Shown in pieces: positions 1 to 8,900 of a stretch of 13,094 nucleotides of DNA (within the stretch, counting starts at the first letter, position 1; every line of letters starts with the position of its first letter). Origin of the DNA: CAZXDS01 sp964639525 (GTDB taxonomy: Bacteria > Bacteroidota > Ignavibacteria > Ignavibacteriales > Melioribacteraceae). Location: assembly GCA_964639525.1 (NCBI GenBank), contig CAZXDS010000090.1, positions 1 to 13,094 of the forward strand, given 5' to 3'. A model generated the notes under the pieces. That model was not told where the DNA came from, made no database searches, and saw nothing but the letters and a program-made list of their open reading frames with translations. The translations under genes were made by a program, and so were the position numbers.

Positions 1-2
1 TG

Positions 3-62
3 CGAGAAAAGTTTGTTCTACAACAACAATTTAATATTGAAAACTGTATTATTTGGCTCTGA
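3..62 (+). CDS. Possible C-terminal tail of an upstream gene (partial)
   Basis: The third forward frame is open from the window edge to a TGA at 60-62 and would encode about 19 residues ending in CIIWL. It may be the end of a gene that starts outside the window. The first forward frame is also open, from base 1 to a TGA at 187-189, with a hydrophobic stretch in the middle, so the frame cannot be decided here. No family is recognisable from so short a piece. The third frame is slightly preferred because it leaves a normal intergenic region before the next gene. It may also be chance. Confidence 0.2.
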   Translation, partial: REKFVLQQQFNIENCIIWL

Positions 63-108
63 ATCGCTGACTAAATGTTACTGGTTTTTACTTTTATTAT
101 TTGTTGCT

Positions 109-116
109 TATGTTTG
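109..116 (+). promoter_or_regulatory. Candidate Bacteroidota-type -7 promoter element for the zinc-ribbon gene
   Basis: The bases TATGTTTG match the Bacteroidota -7 consensus TAnnTTTG exactly. They lie 59 bases before the ATG at 176, in non-coding DNA. The matching upstream TTTG/TTG element is not clear: only a T-rich stretch (about 84-95) lies at roughly the expected distance. An eight-base degenerate motif occurs often in AT-rich DNA, so this is a suggestion only. Confidence 0.35.
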
Positions 117-175
117 GAATCTAAAATTAAATAAAAGCATCAAATTATATTTACAAATATTATTAAAGAGAAATT

Positions 176-460
176 ATGCCGACTTATGATTATAAATGTA
201 CTGATTGTGGTTACAAATTTGAATTTTTTCAAAGTATGAAATCTCCGCTTTTGCAAGACTGTCCAAAATGCAACGGCAAACTTAAAAGATTAATTGGTGC
301 CGGTTCCGGTATGATATTTAAGGGAACAGGTTTTTATGAGACCGATTATAAACATAAGCATTCAAGCTTTTCGAAACAGTCCGAAAAACAAAATAAGATT
401 GAAACTAAGAAAACCGAGAGTAAAAAAACAGAAATAAAATCTGAAAAAAAAGCATCATAA
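176..460 (+). CDS. FmdB-family zinc-ribbon protein, 94 aa
   Basis: This is a small cytoplasmic protein of the FmdB/CxxC_CxxC_SSSS putative regulatory family. The N-terminus MPTYDYKC is typical of the family. Two CxxC pairs, Cys8/Cys11 and Cys29/Cys32, would bind one zinc ion in a zinc ribbon. The conserved GMIFKGTGFYETDY stretch follows at about residues 45-58. The rest, from about residue 60, is a Lys/Glu/Ser/Thr-rich tail with no expected fold. The start is supported by an AAAGAG sequence at 165-170 just before the ATG. The name comes from a protein linked to formamidase gene regulation, but the molecular role of most members is unknown and should not be assumed. It is the only clear gene on the plus strand and ends 12 bases from the stop of the convergent barrel gene. 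Confidence 0.88.
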   Translation: MPTYDYKCTDCGYKFEFFQSMKSPLLQDCPKCNGKLKRLIGAGSGMIFKGTGFYETDYKHKHSSFSKQSEKQNKIETKKTESKKTEIKSEKKAS

Positions 461-470
461 TTGCTTTTGT
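444..470. terminator. Small hairpin at the convergent gene junction, possible bidirectional terminator
   Basis: The inverted repeat AAAAGCA (448-454) and TGCTTTT (462-468) encloses a seven-base loop and overlaps the TAA stop of the zinc-ribbon gene. Read on the minus strand, the hairpin follows the TAG stop (473-475) of the barrel gene and runs into eight consecutive T (complement of 444-451), as in an intrinsic terminator. On the plus strand the T run is shorter (TTTTGTTT). The stem has only two G-C pairs, so it is weak, but its position between two converging genes supports the call. Confidence 0.5.
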
Positions 471-472
471 TT

Positions 473-3400
473 CTAAAAGTCAACTCCCATCGAAACATAA
501 AAACGCGGATTTGAAAAACCTTGGAAATTGTATTGCCAAGCCCAGTCAAATTTCCAAAGAAACAGAAAATATGTTCGAATACCAAATCCCATTCCGATTA
601 ACAATCTGTCCGTAGAAATTTTTCCATCACTATCTCGATGAAACAACCTTAAGTCGCTATTTTTATCCCACGCCATTCCGGCATCTATAAAAGCAGTGCC
701 GAGAACATTTTGAAAAAGCAGAGGTAAAGGACCGGTTAATAAATATCGAATAACCGGAAGACGAAGTTCGAGATTAAGCAAAGAATATTTTGTCCCGATT
801 TGTTCCGAGTAACGGTATCCGCGCAACGGCAGGGCAGGACTAAGAAATGCAAAATCAGCGGGGCTGGAAATAGGAATAAATCCGGTTGCAAAAGTTCTGT
901 TAATCCAATTATCAGTACCGCCGAGGAAAAATCTTTGTGGATTTGCTCCACCTGAATATCCGCCCGAGAATCTAATTACGAAAGAATTATCATAAAAAAA
1001 TCTAAAATATTTTCTATAATCCCATGTAATTGAATAAAAACTTTGTTTTGCATTTGAAAGTCCAGGGTTACCGAAAACCGTTACGTTATAACGTGTTCCC
1101 TGTATTGGCGAAGTATATCCGAAAAGTGTATTATCGTGAATAAAACTGAGCATGGGTACAACATATACGGAATTTTGAGAAGGTACTGAAGGGTTATCAA
1201 GATTGTCTCCGGTAACATTCATAACAGTTAAACTACTTTGAAATCTAAAATATGAATTGAGTGGATAACTCGCTGAAACTACACCGCTTACATTTGTATA
1301 TCTGTATAAATCCGATTGGCTTACTCCCGGTAAATAAACAAATCGTGCGGTGTGAAAAAGTTCAACTCCGTAAGTTATTCTTTTGGGCAAATAATAATAT
1401 GCCAAACCGTAGTCCGAATTTTTTAAATCAATTTGAAAGCCGGTAACACCAATTAGCCGGTGATTTCCAAGCATATCGCTAAACGACAAAACGGTTGTCC
1501 CTTGAAGTCCATAATATGTACTTACGGCAGCATTGGCATATATCATATCCGGCGAAAAATCCACTTTATATTTATGTACTAAATAATTCCCGTTTTTATC
1601 TAACTTTTTGTTAAATAGTTTCTCCTTTTTCAATTTTGCTTCTGATGAATCCGTTCCTTCTTCAGAGTCATTACCAAATATAAAATGGCTGTAATCTTTA
1701 TTTCGCATTGTGGTGTCGCTTTCATCTGAATACTGTCCTGAAAATATTTGCATACTCGAATCGGTTGAATCATTTTCAAGGGAAACAAATTTACCGGAAT
1801 TGCTGTCTGTTTTAATTGAGTCGGTTTCAATTATGTAAGAAGAATCTGCATTGGCGTATGAAGTTGTAGAATCATAGTGTGCAAACAAAACTTCCGACTT
1901 GCCATATTTAATTAATCCGGACATATAATGTGTGAACGGTAACTTTTTTGAGACGGGCTTGATCAAGAAAGGATTATTAAGAATAAAAATATTGTATCCG
2001 GGCTTAAAGAGTGTTGTAAACACCAATTTATTCCTTCCTGAATTGGATGAAATTTGAGAAATTCCATTTAATGAATTTGTTAGAGGTAAAGCCGGTAAAT
2101 TCGCTATGGAGTTTACGGTATCCTTTTTTGTAAGTACTATTCTTTTACGATAAATATTTTCAATGCCGCTGTAATCGGAGACAAAAATAATTGACTTGCC
2201 ATCGTAAGATTCAATAGGATATTGTTGAGTACTTAGTTCCCAGTTTGTTATTCTTGTAATAGTTCTACTAGAATCAGCGGTTATGCTGTAAATATCCCGG
2301 AGATTAAAATCGTGTTTATACATTTCGAAACTACTATCGGGTTTAACATTATTATAAAACTTACCTCTGTCGGAAGTAAAATACACGTGCTTGCTATTCA
2401 AAGACCAAGAAGGTCCAAAGTCAGAAAATATGTCGTTTGTTAAATGGTTTAATTTTTTACTATCGAAATTCCAAATATAAATATCTGACTGTTTGTTGTT
2501 GCTTGCAGAAAACGCAAGTTTTTTCCCGTCCGGTGACCAACTTGTTGACTGAATTCCATCAAACTCAAAAGGTAGTTCGTAATAATCTTCCGTGTTAGCA
2601 TCAACAATTTCAATAATGTCTTTGCCCGGACCTTTTTTTGAAATAGCTATATGCTCATTATCAGGAGACCATGTTACCGAAGGAAATAAAAGATTTAATT
2701 CTTCAAGGTCATATTTACGGCTAAAATTAGAAATTTTTTTAATGACTTTCCCGCTTGTTGCATCCATAATAAAAAGGTTTAAGAAAATATCTCTATCCGA
2801 AATGAAAGCAATTTTATCACCTTGAGGTGAGATAGCCGGACTTGTATTATAGAATCCGCCATCTTTTTTATTATTTGTTAATCGTTTTGCAAACTCATCG
2901 GGATCGCTTTTGGTTCCAACTTCAGGCCAGTACTCTTTTTTGATTGCTTTTTTCCATTTTGTATTAAGGTCTTCAATAGATAAACCAAGTGAAGCTTTAA
3001 TTCCTGATTTGAGATTTCCCATTCCCTTTGTTTTATGGAGCAACTCTCCAATTTTTTCACGTCCGTAAGTATCAGAGATATATTTGAAAAGAGCCTGTCC
3101 GCCGCGGTAACCAAAATATCCTGAAAGATTTTGAATATCAGGCAAATAATTGTTGATAATTGCATCACGAATAAACATATCTGTATTTGTTTCCCAGCCG
3201 GAAGAAAGAAATTCTGCAAGCCCTTCGTGGAACCACTGTGGAAGTTGAAAAGTAATATTTTTGGAAATTCTATTTTGAATTGATCCGCCGTAAAGCATAT
3301 CCTGCATAACAGCATGAACAAGTTCGTGATGAATTACATGCCGGAACTTTTTATAATCTCCTTCAAATGGAAAAACTACTCTGTTCTTAAATGGTTCTGT

Positions 3401-3742
3401 AAATCCTCCAATACCTTGTGAAAGATATCCGTCTGTGGTATTTGTTTCCTGAAAATCGTTGTGCGAATCATAAACAATAATGGAAATTCTGTTATTGATT
3501 TCATAATTCAAATCTTTCATTATTTTACCTAAAGCATCTTCTGCTGCTGCAGCTGTAAATTCGGTAATTGTTTTGGAGTTTTTAGAAAAATAAATATCAA
3601 AATGTGTCGTTTGAATAAATACCCAATCGTAATCCTTGTAATGAACACGATTTTTACCAAACTGCGCAAAAATTTGCGAACTCACAAAAAAGATTAATAG
3701 TAATATTTGAGTAATTAGTTTTATTTTTCTATTGCAATTCAT
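473..3742 (-). CDS. Outer-membrane fusion protein: metallopeptidase (MA clan-like), TolB-like propeller and Omp85-type barrel, 1089 aa
   Basis: A signal peptide covers about residues 1-26 (cleavage near IFA/QF). A gluzincin-type peptidase domain follows to about 275: HHELVH near 138-143 contains the HExxH zinc site, and WFHEGLAEF near 170-178 would supply the third ligand. About 295-590 holds five to six PD40/WD40-like blades (for example SPQGDKIAF, WSPDGKKLAF, YDGKSIIFVSD), as in the TolB propeller. About 620-715 is a Ser/Asp/Thr-rich linker. The remainder is a predicted beta-barrel ending in Phe. It carries LRGY near 972, matching the (V/I)RG(F/Y) lid-loop motif of Omp85 proteins, and GTAFIDAGMAWD near 1015, matching the later FxDxGxxW motif. 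No POTRA repeat is visible. The protein probably sits in the outer membrane with peptidase and propeller in the periplasm. Substrate and function are unknown. It is last in the gene run, 63 bases after rnr. Such proteins are often labelled 'biopolymer transporter Tol', which the sequence does not justify. Confidence 0.85.
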   Translation of the reverse strand: MNCNRKIKLITQILLLIFFVSSQIFAQFGKNRVHYKDYDWVFIQTTHFDIYFSKNSKTITEFTAAAAEDALGKIMKDLNYEINNRISIIVYDSHNDFQETNTTDGYLSQGIGGFTEPFKNRVVFPFEGDYKKFRHVIHHELVHAVMQDMLYGGSIQNRISKNITFQLPQWFHEGLAEFLSSGWETNTDMFIRDAIINNYLPDIQNLSGYFGYRGGQALFKYISDTYGREKIGELLHKTKGMGNLKSGIKASLGLSIEDLNTKWKKAIKKEYWPEVGTKSDPDEFAKRLTNNKKDGGFYNTSPAISPQGDKIAFISDRDIFLNLFIMDATSGKVIKKISNFSRKYDLEELNLLFPSVTWSPDNEHIAISKKGPGKDIIEIVDANTEDYYELPFEFDGIQSTSWSPDGKKLAFSASNNKQSDIYIWNFDSKKLNHLTNDIFSDFGPSWSLNSKHVYFTSDRGKFYNNVKPDSSFEMYKHDFNLRDIYSITADSSRTITRITNWELSTQQYPIESYDGKSIIFVSDYSGIENIYRKRIVLTKKDTVNSIANLPALPLTNSLNGISQISSNSGRNKLVFTTLFKPGYNIFILNNPFLIKPVSKKLPFTHYMSGLIKYGKSEVLFAHYDSTTSYANADSSYIIETDSIKTDSNSGKFVSLENDSTDSSMQIFSGQYSDESDTTMRNKDYSHFIFGNDSEEGTDSSEAKLKKEKLFNKKLDKNGNYLVHKYKVDFSPDMIYANAAVSTYYGLQGTTVLSFSDMLGNHRLIGVTGFQIDLKNSDYGLAYYYLPKRITYGVELFHTARFVYLPGVSQSDLYRYTNVSGVVSASYPLNSYFRFQSSLTVMNVTGDNLDNPSVPSQNSVYVVPMLSFIHDNTLFGYTSPIQGTRYNVTVFGNPGLSNAKQSFYSITWDYRKYFRFFYDNSFVIRFSGGYSGGANPQRFFLGGTDNWINRTFATGFIPISSPADFAFLSPALPLRGYRYSEQIGTKYSLLNLELRLPVIRYLLTGPLPLLFQNVLGTAFIDAGMAWDKNSDLRLFHRDSDGKISTDRLLIGMGFGIRTYFLFLWKFDWAWQYNFQGFSNPRFYVSMGVDF

Positions 3743-3805
3743 AGTCGTTTGCTTTTCTAATTCTAATAAAGAATAATATTGAAAATAAATTTGATAAGAA
3801 AATAG

Positions 3806-5902
3806 TTAATTTAAAAGGGAAAAATCAATCTCTTTTTTCTCTTCACTAACGCGAATTAGTTTAACAATAACTTTGTCACCAAGTCTATATTTTTTACCCG
3901 AAACTTTTCCTCTAAGCCGGTATTTTTTTTCTTCAAATACATAATAATCATCCTGCATATTTCTGATGTGAATTAAACCTTCAGCGAGATTTTCTTCAAG
4001 TTCAATAAATAATCCAAAATTTGTAACACCGGAAATAACGCCCTCAAATTCCTGACCGATTTTATCTTCCAAATATTCAATTTGCTTCAACTTAATTGAA
4101 AGTCTCTCTGCCGTAACTGCAACTTTTTCAGCCGCCGAAGAGGATTCTGAAATTGACTTCAGAGTAGAGAGATTATAACATTTAATTGAACCGTTTTTAA
4201 TAAAGTCAAAAATCAATTGGTGAATAATTAAATCCGGGAATCTTCGTATTGGTGAAGTGAAATGTGTATAATATGGAAATCCTAATCCATAATGACCAAT
4301 GTTATCTGTTGAGTAAATCGCTTTTGCCATTGAACGAATAGCAATAACATTAATAACGGCTTCTTCGGGTTTGCCTTTTGCATCATCCAGTAATTTACGA
4401 AGTTGTTGCGAAGTATTGCCTGCCCCCGGGTTAAAAAAGTAACCAAGCGGTTTTACAAAACCTGCAAACTCGTCTAATTTATCAGGGTTAGGAACATCGT
4501 GGATTCTGTAAATAAACGGTTGTGATGAACGTGCTTTAACTTTATTAACTTCGGAAGCAATAATTTTATTTGCAAGCAGCATAAATTCTTCAATCAATTG
4601 ATTGCTGTCGCTCATCTCTTTTATGACTGTGTTAACAGGCTTTAAGTTTTCATCTAAAACAAAATTTATTTCTGGTGTTGTAAAATTAATGCTTCCTTTC
4701 AAATTTCTTTTTTTACGAAGAATTTTGGCAACTTTATTCAGATTGCCGAGCATTTTGTAATGTTCTCCCTTACCGTTTTCAAGTATTTGCTGTACTTCTT
4801 TGTAAGTGAATCTACGCTTACTATTAATTATTGTCTTTTTAATTTTGTGACTAACAATTCTTCCTCTCGGTGTCATTTCTAAAATTACAGAAAATGTCAG
4901 CCTATCTTTACTTGGAACAAGCGAACAAATTTGATTCGAGAGCTTTTCGGGAAGCATGGGAATGACTTTACCAACAAGATAAATACTTGTTCCTCGTTTG
5001 AGAGCCTCCTTGTATATTTTAGTTTTTGGGGTTACATAGTGGCTTACATCAGCAATGTGAATACCTATTTCGTAATTTTTATTCGGCAGTATTTTTAATG
5101 AAACAGCGTCGTCAAAATCCTTTGCATCATCAGGATCAATGGTAATAATCATTTCATTTCGTAAATCTAACCTTTGGGAAATTTCTTTTTTAGGAATAGT
5201 TTCGGAAAAAGATTCCGTTTCATTCAACACAGCTTTGGGAAACTCGCGAGGTAAATCCATTTCGTCTTCAACTGCCGCAATTTCAGAGTTATAGCTTCCG
5301 GCTTTCCCGAGTATTTTACTTATGTTTCCTTCAGGATTTAATGAGGCTTCTTCCCAAACTATATTATTTACAACAACTTTATCGCCGTTTTTTGCTTGGT
5401 TAAGATTTTTATGATGAATGTAAATATCGCGATGTACTTTTTTCTTTTCAGGAGTAACAAAATTAAAATTTCCTGTTGAGGACAAGGTTCCGGTAACTTT
5501 AATAATTTTCCGTTCTACAATTTTAACTATTTCGCCTTCAAGATTTTTCCCTTTTTGCTTTGCGAATAACGATACTTCAACTTTATCACCATTAAACGCA
5601 GTTCCCAAATTTTTTCCGGTAATAAAAATATCTTGTGCATTTTGTTCATTAATAATAACGAACCCGAAAGCACCGCCGTTTAATATCTGCAAAGTGCCGA
5701 TTGTACTTTTAGGAACTTCTCTTTTCAAGGAATATCTTTTCCCTTGCCTGCGTAAAAAGCCTTCCTTAGTTAAAGAATAAAGAACAGCCTTCAATTCTGC
5801 ATATTTGTGCGGTTCGGAAGCCTCAATATGTTTAGCAAGACTTTTAGATTTAATTGTTAACGATGGGTGTTTCTTAAAAAAAGATTTAATTTTATTTTTC
5901 AT
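3806..5902 (-). CDS. rnr: Ribonuclease R (RNase II/RNB family 3'-5' exoribonuclease), 698 aa
   Basis: RNase R degrades RNA processively from the 3' end, including structured mRNA and rRNA, in the cytoplasm. Domains in order are: a winged-helix-like N-terminal segment (about 1-60); two cold-shock/OB domains (about 65-200, with GAFGFVI and DIFI motifs); the RNB catalytic domain (about 235-570); and a C-terminal S1 domain (about 615-698, with FEGVISGVTNFGLFIELE). The magnesium-binding site reads TIDPDDAKDFDDAV, with Asp256, Asp262, Asp264 and Asp265 matching the catalytic aspartates of E. coli RNase R. The ATG at 5902 is chosen because it lies one base after the tamB stop (TAACATG) and gives a normal N-terminus. 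An upstream in-frame ATG at 5938 would add 12 residues inside tamB. The protein ends directly after the S1 domain, without the long basic tail of the E. coli enzyme. Confidence 0.95.
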   Translation of the reverse strand: MKNKIKSFFKKHPSLTIKSKSLAKHIEASEPHKYAELKAVLYSLTKEGFLRRQGKRYSLKREVPKSTIGTLQILNGGAFGFVIINEQNAQDIFITGKNLGTAFNGDKVEVSLFAKQKGKNLEGEIVKIVERKIIKVTGTLSSTGNFNFVTPEKKKVHRDIYIHHKNLNQAKNGDKVVVNNIVWEEASLNPEGNISKILGKAGSYNSEIAAVEDEMDLPREFPKAVLNETESFSETIPKKEISQRLDLRNEMIITIDPDDAKDFDDAVSLKILPNKNYEIGIHIADVSHYVTPKTKIYKEALKRGTSIYLVGKVIPMLPEKLSNQICSLVPSKDRLTFSVILEMTPRGRIVSHKIKKTIINSKRRFTYKEVQQILENGKGEHYKMLGNLNKVAKILRKKRNLKGSINFTTPEINFVLDENLKPVNTVIKEMSDSNQLIEEFMLLANKIIASEVNKVKARSSQPFIYRIHDVPNPDKLDEFAGFVKPLGYFFNPGAGNTSQQLRKLLDDAKGKPEEAVINVIAIRSMAKAIYSTDNIGHYGLGFPYYTHFTSPIRRFPDLIIHQLIFDFIKNGSIKCYNLSTLKSISESSSAAEKVAVTAERLSIKLKQIEYLEDKIGQEFEGVISGVTNFGLFIELEENLAEGLIHIRNMQDDYYVFEEKKYRLRGKVSGKKYRLGDKVIVKLIRVSEEKKEIDFSLLN

Positions 5903-5903
5903 G

Positions 5904-8900
5904 TTAAAACTCAAATTTGTAACGCAGTCCAAATTCATTTACACGCTCGTCTGTTCCTTCTGAATAAATTATAGGATAACGGCGTTCTAAACGAAGAGAA
6001 AGGTCATTATTAAAAAAATATTGTACTAAAATGTTAGCTTTGGCAATATCGGATAATGCTTCGGTAGTTCCGCCGATTCGGTATCTAAAGTTTTGTACTT
6101 TTCCTGAAATACCAACACGATAGTATTTTCCGGATTGACTGATTTGAATATCTTCAACCACACTTCCTCCAAAAGCAGAATTTAATAAACTTGAAAGCAA
6201 CGGACTAATAACATACGAAGCGGCACTTGGTGTTGCATTAGGGTTTGTACTGCTTGCTGTGGAATTAGAAGTTAAGTCTTTTTTGAATTTACCTACAAGG
6301 ATAAATGCGAGTGCGTCTGATACATCGTAATTAGGATTTGGAATATCAGAATCAATATCTTTACGTCCAATATATACGGCGAAGTTTTCTTCATTAAGCG
6401 ATAGATTTCGCCCAAGTTTTGATAACGGTGCACTTAGCTTAATTTTTACAGCAACTTCTTGTGATTTTCCAAACGGATCGCTTGACGACACATAATCTCC
6501 AAGATAACTTGCAGTAACATCTATATATGGATCAAAGAGCTTTTTCTCAAATCGTAGTTCTCCGGTTGCGTTTAATGTTTTAAAAAACTCTAATCGCGAA
6601 CCATCAAGTAGTTGAAATGATCCTTGTGCGTTTGATTCACCTTTACTTTTATCCATGGTGATACTGCCATTTAAGTATGCTGTGAGTTTTTGCCCAAGTT
6701 CTTTTGACAAATTTAAAGTAAAAATCGCATCGTTTTCCGTACTTAGCTTTAGGTTGTAATCAAAATTATCTTCAAAATTTTTACTCGATGAAATAGTATC
6801 ATTTTGTACTTTACTCAAAAGTTTCATAAAATCTAACTCATGCGTGTCAATTTTTGAAGAATCAATTATATAAACGTAATTAAATCCATTCTGGCCGGAA
6901 GCAAATCCTGAATGCGGTGATGCGTATGTCAAATCGACATTTTTTAGTTTTACATCGCCTTTAACAAGATAGCGGGAATTTGCTTCAGAATATGTTAACG
7001 AAAGCGGACCATTTGTTTGGAGGAATAAATCGCCAAACAAAAACGGATTTACATCTTTTGTTTTACTGCTCAAAACGGCTAAGTTTCCGTCAACATTAAT
7101 ATTTAATGATTTTAATTTTTCCGAACTAAACTCAACGTTTCCCGAAACGGAAAGTTTCCCTTTATATTTTGAATTTCCGGAATTTGCGACAATAAATTTT
7201 TGAATTGAAATAAGTCCATCTTTGATTTTAATATTTCCGTTAATAGCATAAAACAAATTAGTTGACCTAACTTTAACACGCCCTTTGTCTATTGAAATAT
7301 CACCATTTATAATTGGAGTATCCATTGTTCCTGTAACAGCAATATCTGTTTTGATTTTTCCATGCTGTTCTGTTATGGCCGGAATAATATTACCAAGAGT
7401 TTTCAAATTAAATGATTTAGATTTTAATTGTAAATTAATTTCTTTATCTAAAGGAGTACGATTGTTAACAGATTCTAACGATAAATTTATTGGAACAGTT
7501 CCTTTTAAAGAAAGTAAGGGTGATAAAATTTCATCGTTTTGTATATACCGGAAATCCACATTTAGATTTTTATCATTATATTTTAAGTTTCCCCAAAATG
7601 AGCCAAAATTAAAATTGCTCATAATAATTGGATTTGTACGTATATTCAAATCAATGACCGGATTAGAGGAATTACCTCTAATATGAGAAATCAGATTTAA
7701 AGATGACTTTATAGAATCACTGCTTGTTCCTGTTATATAATAATCCAAAACATTAAGTGGTAATTTGTTTAATGTTAAAGTTAGGTTTTGATTTGAATTT
7801 GCAATAAAACCGGCAACATTTATTGAGGAATGCCGCAAATAAAAATTAAAATTCTTAAATATCAATGAATCTTGTTTAAAATCCATAACAATCTTACCAT
7901 CATTTCGCCATGGAATTTTTTTATAATTAATTTCTACTGTATCAATTTCAATTTGTTGGGCATCTTTTTTAAGATATATTGTTCCTTCTATGCTGCTCGA
8001 AAGATTTTTTGACAAATCCGCTGATGCGCTGTAGAATAGTTGAGTATCATTAAATGTTAAATCCAAATTAATGTTGTGGAAATCACTTCCGGTGTAAAGA
8101 CGTTGTCCGGTAAAAGTTAAAGCTCCAATTATCTTATTAAAAGAATTCTCCTTATTATTTCTACTGATATTAATATCTGCATTTAAACCCGAAAAAAACA
8201 CTAAATTATCATTCTTTATTTTTACTAATCTATCTAAATTTAATTCCGATGAAATTTCAAAATGTGTTGAGTCGTTTTGCACAGAGCCTTGAATAGAGCC
8301 TATAACATTCAATTGATCATTTTGTAATAATATTTGTATGAGGGAAAAGTCTTTGAAATTCAAACTATAATCAAATTGTATTTCCTTTTTTACAATTGTA
8401 GAATTGGAATCAGGTATAGTGATAAGTTTATTATTAGAATTTCTCGGGTTAAATTCGTTAATTTTTTTGGAAATAATGCTTGACAGAATATTGGATTGAT
8501 AGGATAGAAGTTTTGTTAAATCGGTTATTTTAAAATTTCCGTTGATGTAAACATCAGCAAAATTTGAATAAAGGTTTATTAACCTTGCCGTTGAATCCTT
8601 TTTTAATTCTAATTTTATTGAACTGCCGTATATATTGTTTCCGTTAAAAGTTGAACTATCCAAATCAATTTCAAAATTGCCAATGGTTTTATCAATATCA
8701 AGATATTTTCCTTTGGCAGAAAAATTAAAATTTAAATTACTTTTTAAATTTTTGTTGTCAGTGAAAGATTCTATATCGAACTTATTTAATGTTCCTGAAA
8801 AATCATACGAGGGATTTTTTAAATTTGAGAAATTCAATTTTCCTGTTAAAGCAGACTCCGAATGGTTGATAGTTCCATTCAAATTTAAATCGATAATATT

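Noticed and set aside
1..189. First forward frame open from the edge to a stop at 187-189, overlapping the zinc-ribbon gene start
   Set aside because: The translation is of low complexity with one hydrophobic stretch and would run through the candidate promoter. A chance open frame is as likely as a gene tail.
2878..3321. 147-codon minus-strand open frame inside the peptidase-propeller-barrel gene
   Set aside because: It lies in another frame of a gene with clear domain motifs, and its own translation resembles no family. It is a shadow frame.
3743..3805. Possible separate promoter for the barrel gene in the 63-base gap after rnr
   Set aside because: I found no close match to either TAnnTTTG or a paired -35/-10 element. 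The gap is AT-rich but otherwise featureless.
7285..7686. 133-codon plus-strand open frame inside tamB
   Set aside because: It is antisense to a well-supported coding region and rich in hydrophobic residues, as expected from the complement of beta-strand codons. No start signal or motif supports it.
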